DNA of 64,000 nt. Origin: Streptomyces diastaticus subsp. diastaticus. GTDB lineage: Bacteria; Actinomycetota; Actinomycetes; Streptomycetales; Streptomycetaceae. The position numbers and the translations under genes were made by a program. A model generated the notes under the pieces. It did not search any database and had not been told where the DNA came from. It saw only the letters and a list, made by a program, of their open reading frames with translations. Below are positions 17,705 to 26,104 of the stretch, in pieces (within the stretch, counting starts at the first letter, position 1; every line of letters begins with the position of its first letter). The DNA lies in contig NZ_BLLN01000005.1 in the NCBI RefSeq assembly GCF_011170125.1, positions 2,046,001 to 2,110,000 on the forward strand, read 5' to 3'.

Positions 17705-18517
17705 TTACTTCAGCCCGAGCACCATCGCGTCCGACGGCGACTGCCAGACCGTGCGGGCCTCGGTGAACCCGGCCTCGCGCAGGGTGCGGGCGTGCCACTC
17801 GGCGGGGGGCGTGTCGCCTTCGGCGTGCTCCCCGTAGATCTCGAACCGGCGGGCGGTCGGCCCGGCCAGGACCGGGTCGGCGGCGGCCAGCCGCCACCAG
17901 GTGGACCAGTCGACGGCACCCTCCGCCTTGGCTTCCTCCATCCGGCGGTGCCGCAGCTCGCGTTCGGCGGCGTTGATCCGCGGGGTGGCGGGGTCGGGCA
18001 TGTGGTCGGCGTTGAGGAAGACGCCGCCGTCGCGGACGATGCCGGCGATCTGGCCGTAGAGGGCGGCGAGCGGCTCGGTGTGCAGCCAGTGCAGGGCGGT
18101 GGCGGTGAGGACCGCGTCGTAGCTGTCGTGCGGGAGCAACGCGGGCCAGTCGGGGTCCTTGAGGTCGGCGGTGACGAAGGTGACCCGGTCGTCCCCGGCG
18201 AAGGTTCCCTCGGCGATGGTGAGCAGCGCGGGGTCCAGGTCGACGCCGGTACTCTGCGCCTTCGGGAACCTCTTGAGGAGCCGGTCCGTGATACTTCCCG
18301 TGCCGCAGGCGAGGTCGAGGACGCGCGGTTCGGGGCCCGCCGCCGCCTCGACCATGTCGAGCATGACGCGGAAGCGCTCCTCGCGGTCGGGGAGGTACCA
18401 CTCCTGCTGCTGGTCCCAGCTGATCTGCCAGGCGGCCCAGTCGGTCCCCGGGGTGGCTCCGGTCTGCACCGCAGCCGCGTCGGCGGTACCGGTCGGCGCC
18501 GTCTCTGCGTCCGTCAT
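17705..18517 (-). CDS. class I SAM-dependent methyltransferase
   Basis: This is a 270-aa protein; the ATG at 18517 has SD GGAGGAG. After a low-complexity 25-residue lead, SAM motif I is VLDLACGTGS (about residue 65), followed by GVDLDPALL, the DAVLTATALHWL post-motif and LNADHM. It resembles Methyltransf_11/25-type enzymes acting on small molecules; the substrate is not known. It is divergent from the CGNR gene, with a 94-bp shared promoter region. Confidence 0.88.
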   Translation of the reverse strand: MTDAETAPTGTADAAAVQTGATPGTDWAAWQISWDQQQEWYLPDREERFRVMLDMVEAAAGPEPRVLDLACGTGSITDRLLKRFPKAQSTGVDLDPALLTIAEGTFAGDDRVTFVTADLKDPDWPALLPHDSYDAVLTATALHWLHTEPLAALYGQIAGIVRDGGVFLNADHMPDPATPRINAAERELRHRRMEEAKAEGAVDWSTWWRLAAADPVLAGPTARRFEIYGEHAEGDTPPAEWHARTLREAGFTEARTVWQSPSDAMVLGLK

Positions 18518-18611
18518 CCGAACTCCTCCGTAGCGTAATACCCTAAAAGCGGAGCTAGCCATTACATCTGCCTGCCCGACCGACCCTAGACCGAGCCCGT
18601 AAGGACTACAA

Positions 18612-19208
18612 GTGGAACTCGCCTCTTACTCGGATTACGCCCTGCGTCTGGTCAACAGCGAGGAACCGGCACGGGGCACCGACACCCTCACCTCCGTCGA
18701 CGCGGTACGCGCCCTCTTCGGTACGAGTACCCAGGCGGCCCGCCGGGCCACCGACGCGGACGTCACCCGCTTCCGCGCGGTGCGCGGCCGGCTCCGCGCG
18801 GTCTTCGAGGCGGCGGCCGACGGCGACGAGCGCCAGGCGGTGCACCTGCTCAACGCCCTGCTGCTGGAGTTCCCGGTGAGCCCGCAGGTCTCCGGCCACG
18901 GTGAACTCGACGCCGAGGGCCGCCCGGACTGGCACATGCACCTGGCCGACCACCCCTCCAACGCCACCAGCGGCTACGCCGCCATCGCCGCGATGGGGCT
19001 CGCCTTCCACCTCACCGAGTTCGGCGCGGACCGGCTCGGCCTCTGCGAGGCGGCGCCCTGCCGCAACGCCTACCTCGACACCTCCACCAACCGCTCCCGG
19101 CGCTACTGCTCGGACCGGTGCGCGACCCGCGCCAACGTCGCCGCCTACCGGGCCCGCAAGCGCCGCGAGAGCGACACCTCGGAGCGGACCGGGCGGACCG
19201 CCGAGTAG
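18612..19208 (+). CDS. CGNR zinc-finger / ABATE-domain protein
   Basis: This is a 198-aa protein from a GTG at 18612 with SD AAGGA. The N-terminal about 130 residues form the helical ABATE-like domain. The C-terminal CGNR zinc finger is APCRNAYLDTSTNRSRRYCS, with DRCATRANVAAYRARKR following. The paired Cys bind zinc and the Arg-rich helix binds nucleic acid. Such proteins are presumed stress-related transcription regulators. Its 3' end overlaps the convergent sodX gene by 64 bp. Confidence 0.88.
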   Translation: MELASYSDYALRLVNSEEPARGTDTLTSVDAVRALFGTSTQAARRATDADVTRFRAVRGRLRAVFEAAADGDERQAVHLLNALLLEFPVSPQVSGHGELDAEGRPDWHMHLADHPSNATSGYAAIAAMGLAFHLTEFGADRLGLCEAAPCRNAYLDTSTNRSRRYCSDRCATRANVAAYRARKRRESDTSERTGRTAE

Positions 19209-19615
19209 GCCCAGCCGAGCGTCGCCCGCACCCCGCGCACCGGCTCACGTCCGTGACCCCCGGTGGGGCGCGGCCGCAGCCGGGCCGTGACCCGCGCCAG
19301 CACCATGGCGCGCGGCACCACCCCGTAGACCGTGCTGTCGCCGCCCGCGAAGGCGTTGTCCCCCAGCACCCACCAGCCGCCCTCACGTCGCTCCACGGCG
19401 CGCTTGACGACCAGCAGGTCCTGCTGGAAGGGGTGGCGCAGGATCACCACGTCACCCGGGCGGACGCGAGCGCCGTACCTGACCAGGAGCCAGTCGCCGT
19501 GCTCCAGCGTCGGCACCATGGACGGGCCGTCCACCTCGACCATCCCGAACCGCCCCCGGCCGCGCCACCCGCGCGCCGTCCCGGCGGCCCCCGCCTCGCC
19601 TCGTCTGATCGCCAC
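19145..19615 (-). CDS. sodX: nickel superoxide dismutase maturation protease (signal-peptidase-like)
   Basis: This is a 156-aa protein from a GTG at 19615 with SD GAAGGG. It is an S26-family peptidase with the catalytic Ser in DGPSMVPTL and Lys in LVVKRAV, and the typical VLGDNAFAGGDSTVYG box. It lacks a membrane anchor, as expected for the enzyme that trims the Ni-SOD propeptide so His1 can bind nickel. It is divergent from sodN, the standard arrangement. The 3' end overlaps the CGNR gene antisense. Confidence 0.92.
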   Translation of the reverse strand: MAIRRGEAGAAGTARGWRGRGRFGMVEVDGPSMVPTLEHGDWLLVRYGARVRPGDVVILRHPFQQDLLVVKRAVERREGGWWVLGDNAFAGGDSTVYGVVPRAMVLARVTARLRPRPTGGHGREPVRGVRATLGWAYSAVRPVRSEVSLSRRLRAR

Positions 19616-19791
19616 TTCTCGCCCTTCCGTCCGCCTCACTCGCCTACCCGCCCATACTCCCGGCGGCACCTCCCCGGTCCCACTCTCACCCCGTCCTTTC
19701 GCCCTAGGCCCCCGGGGGCGACCGAGAAAACCCGCCCCTCACGGAGTAGTGTCACCTGCGAGAAGACGATCACGAGGAAGGACAGCACCTC

Positions 19792-20187
19792 ATGCTTTCC
19801 CGCCTGTTTGCCCCCAAGGTGAAGGTCAGCGCCCACTGCGACCTGCCCTGCGGCGTGTACGACCCGGCCCAGGCCCGCATCGAGGCGGAGTCCGTCAAGG
19901 CCGTCCAGGAGAAGATGCAGGCCAACGACGACCCGCAGTACCAGACGCGCGCCATCGTCATCAAGGAGCAGCGCGCCGAGCTGGCCAAGCACCACGTCTC
20001 GGTCCTGTGGAGCGACTACTTCAAGCCGCCGCACTTCGAGAGCTACCCGCAGCTGCACCAGCTGGTCAACGACACCTTGAAGGCCCTCTCGGCCGCCAAG
20101 AACTCGTCCGACCCGGCCTCCGGCCAGAAGGCCCTGGACCTCATCGCCGAGATCGACCGCATCTTCTGGGAGACCAAGAAGGCGTGA
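19792..20187 (+). CDS. sodN: nickel-containing superoxide dismutase
   Basis: This is a 131-aa protein with SD GGAAGGAC. The first 14 residues (MLSRLFAPKVKVSA) are the propeptide removed by SodX. The mature protein begins HCDLPCGVYD, the nickel hook with His1, Cys2 and Cys6 ligands. The rest is the four-helix bundle that assembles into a hexamer. It removes cytoplasmic superoxide. In S. coelicolor it is expressed when nickel is available, and its 3'UTR yields an RNA that silences sodF. Confidence 0.98.
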   Translation: MLSRLFAPKVKVSAHCDLPCGVYDPAQARIEAESVKAVQEKMQANDDPQYQTRAIVIKEQRAELAKHHVSVLWSDYFKPPHFESYPQLHQLVNDTLKALSAAKNSSDPASGQKALDLIAEIDRIFWETKKA

Positions 20188-20287
20188 TCCGGTGACCGGC
20201 CCGGCGTGACGGGCCGGACCACCCACCGACCGCACCCGGTCCGCGGGACGCCCACCCGGCGTCCGTCGCGGGCCGGGTGCGGTTTTT
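20188..20287 (+). ncRNA. sodN 3'UTR with candidate s-SodF-type small RNA and terminator
   Basis: The sodN 3'UTR ends in a strong intrinsic terminator. CCGCACCCGG (20230-20239) pairs with CCGGGTGCGG (20273-20282), with an inner GACGCC/GGCGTC stem, followed by TTTTT (20283-20287). In S. coelicolor the sodN 3'UTR is processed to the small RNA s-SodF that represses the iron SOD mRNA. The same location here is inferred to give an orthologous RNA. Confidence 0.6.
20230..20287 (+). terminator. intrinsic terminator of sodN with U-run
   Basis: A two-part stem (10 bp outer, 6 bp inner) is followed directly by five T residues, unusual for this GC-rich genome. Confidence 0.9.
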
Positions 20288-20325
20288 CCCGCGCGGCCCA
20301 CGCGCGGAGACGTAGGGTCCCGCTC

Positions 20326-21390
20326 ATGATCATGCGGATACGGGGCGTCGTCCTGCCGGAGCGCGTGGAGCGGACCTTCTGGACCGACGGGGAGGTGCTG
20401 CGCACTGAGCCGCCGGCCGGGCGCGGGGCCGGCCGCGAGGTGGAGACGGTGGTGGACGGGGGCTGGCTGGTCCCGGGACTGGTCGACGTGCACACGCATC
20501 CGGGGGCCGAGGAGCCGGAGCACGGTTTCGACGAGGCGGCGCTGCGGCGGCATCTGGAGGCACACCGCGACGCCGGGGTGCTGCTGGTGCGTACGCCGGG
20601 GACGATGCGGCGGATGCCCGGCTGGGTCGACACGGAGCCGGGGCTGCCGCGGGTCCGGTCGGCCGGGCGGTGGCTGGCGACTCCGGGGCGGTTCTTCCCC
20701 GGGGTGGGGCGCGATCTGCGGGAGGACCGACTCCCGGGCGCCGCCGTGGAGGAGGCCACCGCGGCGTCCGGCTGGTGCAAGATCATCGGCGACTGGCGGT
20801 GGGACGAACCGGCCGTGCCGCTGGACGTGATGACCGCGGCGGTCGACGCCGTGCACGCGATCGGCGGCCGGGTCGCCGTGCACTGCCAGACGGCCGAGGG
20901 GTCGCGGAACGCGGTCCTCTCCGGGGCCGACAGCCTCGAACACGGCATGCACCTCGACCCCGGGCTGCTGGAGCTGATGGCTCGCCAGGGCACGGCGTAC
21001 ATCCCGACGCTGGGCGCCTTCGCCGAGAGTGCGGAGGTGTGGCGGGGCCGGGAGCGGAGCGCCAAGCGCTCGGCCTGGCTGGCCGGGTGGGAGGGGATGG
21101 TGGCCAACGTCCGGGCCGCGTACGAGGCGGGCGTCACCGTCCTCGCCGGGACGGACACCTTCCCCTGCGGCACCGTCGCCGCCGAGTCCCGGCAGTTGTT
21201 CGACGCCGGGCTGCCCGCCGGGGAAGCGGTCGGTGCGGCCTCCTGGACGGCCCGGAAGTGGCTGGGCCTGCCCGGCCTCGCCGACGGGGCACCGGCCGAC
21301 CTGGTGGCGTACGACCGCGATCCGACCGCGCACCCGGAGGTGCTGGGGCGGCCCGCGCGGATCGTACTGCGGGGGAGGGTGGTGCGGTAG
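20326..21390 (+). CDS. amidohydrolase-superfamily protein
   Basis: This is a 354-aa protein from the ATG at 20326. The metal-binding motif LVDVHTHPG (HxH) follows a short beta sandwich (VVDGGWLVPG). Later metal/catalytic positions are VHCQT, SLEHGM and LAGTDTFP, the usual order of the amidohydrolase TIM barrel. It has imidazolonepropionase-like features (C-terminal sandwich GAPADLVAYDRDP). The substrate is not evident. It is preceded by the sodN terminator and convergent with the GntR gene, 16 bp away. Confidence 0.9.
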   Translation: MIMRIRGVVLPERVERTFWTDGEVLRTEPPAGRGAGREVETVVDGGWLVPGLVDVHTHPGAEEPEHGFDEAALRRHLEAHRDAGVLLVRTPGTMRRMPGWVDTEPGLPRVRSAGRWLATPGRFFPGVGRDLREDRLPGAAVEEATAASGWCKIIGDWRWDEPAVPLDVMTAAVDAVHAIGGRVAVHCQTAEGSRNAVLSGADSLEHGMHLDPGLLELMARQGTAYIPTLGAFAESAEVWRGRERSAKRSAWLAGWEGMVANVRAAYEAGVTVLAGTDTFPCGTVAAESRQLFDAGLPAGEAVGAASWTARKWLGLPGLADGAPADLVAYDRDPTAHPEVLGRPARIVLRGRVVR

Positions 21391-21406
21391 GGGGCAGGAC
21401 GGCCCG

Positions 21407-21772
21407 TCAAGCAGGATCGGCGAGAGTCTCGCGGACCAGGGCCAGGACCTCGTTCTCGCCGAGCCCCAGTGAGCGGGCCTCGGCGACCAGGGCGCGGGCG
21501 TGCGGGAGGAGGGCGGCGCGGCCGGTGACCGAGTCGGTGCGGCTGACCACGGCGCCCCGTCCGCGCCGGAGTTCGATCAGCCCCTCGTCGCGCAGCCGCT
21601 GGTAGCCGCGGAGCACGGTGTGGACGTTGACACCGAGGGAGTCGGCGAGGGTGCGGGCGGCCGGGAGCCGGTCGCCGGGGGCGAAGCCGCCCGAGGCGAT
21701 GGCGGCGCGGGCGGCGGCCGCGACCTGGTCGCCGAGCGGCACCGGGGAGCCGGGGTCGATGTGGAACAACAT
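21407..21772 (-). CDS. GntR-family regulator, YtrA subfamily
   Basis: This is a 121-aa protein. The N-terminal winged helix (VPLGDQVAAAARAAIASGGF, then RLPAARTLADSLGVNVHTV) is followed by only about 45 residues. That short effector-less tail is typical of the YtrA subfamily. The ATG is 2 nt after the stop of the DUF1648 gene, so the two are one operon. It likely represses that operon through an operator near 22850-22872. Confidence 0.92.
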   Translation of the reverse strand: MLFHIDPGSPVPLGDQVAAAARAAIASGGFAPGDRLPAARTLADSLGVNVHTVLRGYQRLRDEGLIELRRGRGAVVSRTDSVTGRAALLPHARALVAEARSLGLGENEVLALVRETLADPA

Positions 21773-21774
21773 GG

Positions 21775-22770
21775 TCAGCGGGTCTCCGGGCGGCGTTCGG
21801 CCAGCGTGTTGAGCAGGGCGGCGGCCGTGCCCGCGTCGTCCACGGTGACGGCGAACTCCCGCCCGTCCCCGGTCCTGCGCACCACGAGCGCCTCCCCCGA
21901 ACGGTAGATCAGCCCGGACCGCTTGGGCGTCACCCGGTACCCCCAGCCGCCGAACTCGCCCAACGGGTTGACCGACCGGGTCCGCGCGGTGACCACCTGG
22001 TCGAGGGGGACGCTCAGCCGGGGCCAGGGCAGACCGGAGAGGCGCACGGTCAGACCGCGCTGGTCGACGGTGACGTCGGCCTGGGCCATCAGCACGAGCG
22101 GGAGGCCGCTCAGCAGCAGTACGATCCCGGCCCACCAGGACGTGCCGGAGACCAGCAGCAGGGCGGCGGCGACGCACAGGGTCACCAGGCCGGCCAGCAG
22201 CAGCGGCCACGAACCGGTACGCCGCGCCCACCCGGCGCGCCCGTGCCGCGGCAGGTCCAGCCGCTCGGCGCCGGAGGACTCCCGGTCCGGCGGCCAGGCG
22301 GGGACCAGCCCCCTGACCAGCGCGTGCCCGAGGAAGCCAGCGGTCAGGGCCACGGCGAGGGCGGCACCGAAGTGCCAGAGGGGCAGGCGGACCTCGGCCG
22401 GGTCGGCGGCGTCCGCGTTGAGCTGGAGCAGCAGGACGGATATCGAGCCCAGGAAGGCCGCGAGCCCCCACCCCATCGCGGTCGCCATGCCCGTACCGGC
22501 TCCGCCGCCCCGGGCTCCCCTCACGACCAGCACGATCCAGGCCGCACCACCGAGCAGCAGCAACGCGGCCACGGTGACCAGGAACTGCGCCGGGCTCTCG
22601 AACCGGTCCGGCACCCCGCCGGCGCCGAAGTGCACGGCCAGCCGGGCGGGGAGCCGGTCGCTCGCCGCGGCCTGGACCCCCGCCGCCAGGGCCGAAGCGG
22701 CGACGAACGGCAGGGCGACGAGGGCGACGAGCCGACGGGGGACACGGGCGCGGCGGCCGGTGGCGGTCAT
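21775..22770 (-). CDS. DUF1648-domain membrane protein
   Basis: This is a 331-aa protein; the ATG at 22770 has SD GGAGGAG. The first membrane helix is followed by the DUF1648 motif LAVHFGAGGVPDRF. About six further hydrophobic segments follow, then a C-terminal soluble beta domain (about residues 235-331) resembling a PH-like fold, with a GWGYRVTPKR loop. It is the membrane partner of the downstream YtrA-type regulator; function unknown, envelope stress or antibiotic sensing inferred. Confidence 0.85.
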   Translation of the reverse strand: MTATGRRARVPRRLVALVALPFVAASALAAGVQAAASDRLPARLAVHFGAGGVPDRFESPAQFLVTVAALLLLGGAAWIVLVVRGARGGGAGTGMATAMGWGLAAFLGSISVLLLQLNADAADPAEVRLPLWHFGAALAVALTAGFLGHALVRGLVPAWPPDRESSGAERLDLPRHGRAGWARRTGSWPLLLAGLVTLCVAAALLLVSGTSWWAGIVLLLSGLPLVLMAQADVTVDQRGLTVRLSGLPWPRLSVPLDQVVTARTRSVNPLGEFGGWGYRVTPKRSGLIYRSGEALVVRRTGDGREFAVTVDDAGTAAALLNTLAERRPETR

Positions 22771-22849
22771 GGGCTGCTCCTCCGCTGGCAGGGGTACCGG
22801 CTCGGGCACGCGTCCCGGCCTCACCGGGGACCGCTGGAGACCAAGCCTC

Positions 22850-22872
22850 TTGTTCGCATTGAACTATAACAA
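22850..22872 (-). promoter_or_regulatory. AT-rich inverted repeats upstream of the DUF1648-gntR operon
   Basis: TTGTT-N13-AACAA (22850-22872) and the nested GTTC-N5-GAAC (22852-22864) lie 80-100 bp upstream of the start, in a clearly AT-rich patch. They are a candidate operator for the GntR regulator. Confidence 0.45.
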
Positions 22873-23094
22873 CCCGCGAGCGGCGAGGAGGGGCGACCCT
22901 AGCCACCTCGTCGCCGGTGCGCCGGGGCGTCAGTGCGGTGGAGTGTCTGTGCCGTGGTGCATCAGCGCCGGGGGAGCGTCAGCCCCGCGGGATGTGAGTG
23001 CCGTGGGGTGTCGGTGCCGTGGGGCGAGAGCGGGGACGTCGTGGTTCAGGCGCGGTGGAGAGGCGGGGTGGGCGGCATACCGATCGACGGGCAG
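22873..23094. other. intergenic, no gene seen
   Basis: The segment has G/T-rich degenerate repeats of GTGCCGTGGGG type (22955-23035). With the flanking operator and remnant it makes a 330-bp stretch without an intact gene. Confidence 0.5.
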
Positions 23095-23415
23095 CGGGTC
23101 GCGGCGGAGATTCCTCCGCGCGCTCCACGACGACTCCTTGTTCCCGGACCGGGCCCTGGACAAGGGCGCCGCGATCCTCACCGCCCCGCGCGAGCGGATC
23201 GGGGCGAGATGCCGCCCGGCCTCCACGCCCTCTACGCACTCACCGACGCCGCGACAAAGGCGTTCAACGCGCTGGAGACCGGGTCCGAAGCGGCCGGCAA
23301 CGAGATCGAGACCACCGCCCACGAGGAGGTCGCCGAGGAGTTCCGGCTCATCGCGACGGCTCACGGCTACCTGGACGCGGACCCCGAACGCCTCGTCAGC
23401 GCCCGGGACTGGTGA
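23095..23415 (+). pseudogene. frameshifted DUF5713-family remnant
   Basis: One frame gives FLRALHDDSLFPDRALDKG up to about 23200. After a 1-nt shift in the GGGG run at 23200-23204 the next frame gives GLHALYALTDAATKAFNALE and ends in a RDW-stop at 23415. Together these match the order of a DUF5713 protein, but the N-terminus and an intact start are missing. A sequencing error in the G-run cannot be excluded. Confidence 0.65.
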
Positions 23416-23689
23416 CCGCGGAAGCCGGCGGACCGGCCGGCCTGCGGGAGGCGGGGGTCAGCCACCGCTGGCGGGCTCCCGCCACCCGGGCCGGTCGGAC
23501 GGCGTCGACGGTCCGTGCGAGCCGGCGCGGCCCGCCGCGCCCGACGAAGCCCGGGCGGGGGTGCGGCCCGCGGCTACGGGTGCGCGCGGGCGGAGTCGTC
23601 ACAAGTTCCGGCGCCATCGCGGGCCGGCGCCGGCCCGGACCGCTCCCGGACGGGTCAGCCGGTGGGGCGGCGGGACGGGCCGAGGCCGC

Positions 23690-24286
23690 TCAGTGCGTCA
23701 CGGGCTCCCGCCACATGGGCCACATCAACGGCCCCTCAGGCAACCGGAGCGGCTCGCCGCGGTCGGCGAAGCCGAGGCGGAGGTAGAGCTCCCGGCTGCG
23801 GGCACTGCTGGCCTCCAGGTAGGCGGGGAGGCCGTCCCGGTCGCACTGTTCGAGGACGGGGGTGAGGAGGGCGGTGCCCAGGCCCTCGCCCTGCCGGTCC
23901 GGGGCGACGGCGACCAGCAGCAGATAGGCGTGGGCGCGGCCGGTGGGGTGGATCGCGCCGGTGAGGCGGCCGACGAGTTCGGCGCGCTCGTTGTCCGGGT
24001 CGGCGGTACGCCTCATGAGGGCGGGCATGTCGTCCTCCTCCTCGGGCTCCCCGGCCGGGACCGAGAGCCACAGGGCGGCGGCCGAGCCGTCCTCCAGCAG
24101 GTCGACGCGCCCCCCGGCGAGCGCCGCGTCCAGGAAGCACCCCATGAAGACGCCGTGGACGGCCCGGCGGTGCTCCTCCTCGGGGAAGACCCAGCTGCTC
24201 ACCGGGTCGTGGTGGAAGGCGGTGTCGAGCAGGGCCGCCACCCGGTCCCGGTCCGCGGCCCCCGCCGTACGCGTCGCCACTCCCAC
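23690..24286 (-). CDS. GNAT-family N-acetyltransferase
   Basis: This is a 198-aa protein from a GTG at 24286 with SD AAGGGGGC; a second GTG 6 nt later is possible. The fold begins ATRTAGAADRDRVAALL. The acetyl-CoA site is LLLVAVAPDRQGEGLGTAL, with the canonical Q-x-x-G-x-G. The end has ASSARSRELYLRLGF. An acidic loop EPEEEDDM lies in the middle. The substrate is unknown. It is a single-gene unit. Confidence 0.9.
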   Translation of the reverse strand: MGVATRTAGAADRDRVAALLDTAFHHDPVSSWVFPEEEHRRAVHGVFMGCFLDAALAGGRVDLLEDGSAAALWLSVPAGEPEEEDDMPALMRRTADPDNERAELVGRLTGAIHPTGRAHAYLLLVAVAPDRQGEGLGTALLTPVLEQCDRDGLPAYLEASSARSRELYLRLGFADRGEPLRLPEGPLMWPMWREPVTH

Positions 24287-24493
24287 AGTCGCCCCCTTCT
24301 CCCCCGCCCGCCGGGCGGTCCGGCCGCCACCCGGACGGCCCACTGCCACCCCGGTACGCGCACCACGGTCACGGATCGGCCCCGGCCCGGGAGAATCTGT
24401 CAACTCCCTGCCGCCATAGGCCCGTTGCAGCGTAGGGCATCCAGTAGCCCGACGGGTGGGGATCAGGACGCCTCCGGGGAGGGCGGCCCGGCC

Positions 24494-25537
24494 TCAGTGG
24501 GAGCGACGGGTGACGAACTCCGCCAGCGAGAGCAGCCCGCCCGCCCGGGCCGGGTCGGGGACGGCCAGCGCCAGTTGCTGCACGGCGCGTCCCATCCGGT
24601 CGGCCGCCTCCGCCTGCGCCCAGTCCCGCCCGCCGGCCGCTTCCACCAGCGCGACGGTGCGGGCCAGTTCGTCCGGCTCGGGCGGCCCGGCGTACCGTTC
24701 CGCCAACTCGGCGCCGGCCGCTGTGCCGGAGGTGAGGGCGGCGACGACGGGCAGGGATTTCTTGCGCGCCGTGAGGTCCGCGCCGGCAGGCTTGCCGGTG
24801 CGCGCGGGGTCGCCCCAGATGCCGATGATGTCGTCGATGAGCTGGAAGGCGAGCCCGGCCTCGCGACCGAAGGCGTCGAGGGCGGCGATCTGCTCCGGCC
24901 CGGCGTCGGCGTGGAGCGCGCCGAGGGCACAGGCGCAGCCGAGCAGCGCGCCGGTCTTGGACTCCGCCATGGTGAGGCACTCGTCGAGGGCGACCTCGGT
25001 GGGTGCGCGCTCCTCCAGGGCGCAGTCGGTGTGCTGGCCCGCGCAGAGCTCCACCACGCAGCGGGCCAGGCGGGCGACGGCCGCGCCGGCTCGTGGGTGG
25101 GGGTCCTCGGCCAGCCATTGCTGGGCGAGGGACTGGAGGGCGTCCCCGGCGAGGATCGCGTCGGCGTCGCCGAAGACGGTCCAGGCGGTCGGCCGGTGAC
25201 GGCGGGTGCGGTCCCGGTCGATGACGTCGTCGTGGAGGAGGGTGAAGTTGTGGGTGAGTTCGACGGCGGCGGCACTGCGCAGGGCGCGCTCGGGCCTCCC
25301 GCCCAGAGCGTGCACGGCGGCGAGCACCAGCGCCGGCCGTACCGCCTTCCCGCCGTTGGCCCCGGCGGCGGACCCCGCCTCGTCCTCCCAGCCGAAGTGG
25401 TAGCGGGCGACGCGGCGTATCGGCGCGGGCAGGGTGTCGACCGCCCGGCGCAGTTCGGGCCCGACCACCGCCCTCGCCTCGTCCAGGATCTCCGCGGCCT
25501 CGTGGCTGTGGGTTCTGCTCTGCGTGGTGTGCGTCAT
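24494..25537 (-). CDS. polyprenyl diphosphate synthase, probable encapsulin cargo
   Basis: This is a 347-aa protein from an ATG at 25537 with SD AAGGGA. The first aspartate-rich motif is LLHDDVIDRD (DDxxD) and the second is LAFQLIDDIIGIWGD. Condensing IPP onto an allylic diphosphate is the family reaction; chain length cannot be read off. In other Streptomyces such a synthase sits beside the family 2B encapsulin gene and is a known cargo class. Here only about 15 residues precede the catalytic fold, so no long disordered cargo-loading extension is visible, and 1.6 kb separates it from the shell gene. Confidence 0.92.
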   Translation of the reverse strand: MTHTTQSRTHSHEAAEILDEARAVVGPELRRAVDTLPAPIRRVARYHFGWEDEAGSAAGANGGKAVRPALVLAAVHALGGRPERALRSAAAVELTHNFTLLHDDVIDRDRTRRHRPTAWTVFGDADAILAGDALQSLAQQWLAEDPHPRAGAAVARLARCVVELCAGQHTDCALEERAPTEVALDECLTMAESKTGALLGCACALGALHADAGPEQIAALDAFGREAGLAFQLIDDIIGIWGDPARTGKPAGADLTARKKSLPVVAALTSGTAAGAELAERYAGPPEPDELARTVALVEAAGGRDWAQAEAADRMGRAVQQLALAVPDPARAGGLLSLAEFVTRRSH

Positions 25538-26000
25538 CGGTGTTCCCTTCTCCCCGGTCCCGCCGTCGAACTGCCCCTGCTGCTCCCAGGTCGCCGCACC
25601 GGCGACCGCCTCACACCCCTCCCGCTCCGGAATCCACCGGCACCGCCCGCCCCCGCCGGCCCCGGGCCGGGCGGCCGCAAGGGGCTCCCCTGCCGTACGC
25701 CCCGGCGTCCCGTGGCACGGACCGCGCGGTCCGCCCCGGAATCGAGGGCAGCCCCCACGTCCCCCGGCTCGGGGCGCGGAGCCGAGGCCGGGCCGGTGCC
25801 GTCCCGTTCCTGCCCATGAACAGCGCTCCTTACGTCCGGCCACCGCGACCCACCTTCGAGCGGGCCCTACCCCCGCTCCCGGCAGGAGCCGCGCGGCGTC
25901 GCGCCCGGCCTCCGCCGGCGCCCCGGTCCTGCCCCTGCCACCGGCACGGGTCGTGACCCCCGTTTCTCGACGGGGAGCCTGCCCTCCTCCCCCTCCCGCC

Positions 26001-26104
26001 GATCCACCGATCCACCGATCCACCGATCCACCGATCCACCGATCCACCGATCCACCGATCCGCCGATGCACCGATCCGCCGATCCGCCGATCCGCCGATC
26101 CGCC
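26001..26104. repeat. 13 tandem copies of the 8-bp unit GATCC(A/G)CC
   Basis: Seven GATCCACC units are followed by GATCCGCC, GATGCACC and four GATCCGCC, without interruption. The unit is not a multiple of 3. It is a minisatellite in non-coding DNA and a likely variable-number locus. Confidence 0.95.

Noticed and set aside
24350..24425. 23-codon minus-strand ORF (MPYAATGLWRQG...) upstream of the GNAT gene as a leader peptide
   Set aside because: No SD and no attenuator structure; likely chance.
26001..26104. CRISPR array
   Set aside because: The unit is 8 bp with no spacers and no cas genes nearby; it is a minisatellite.
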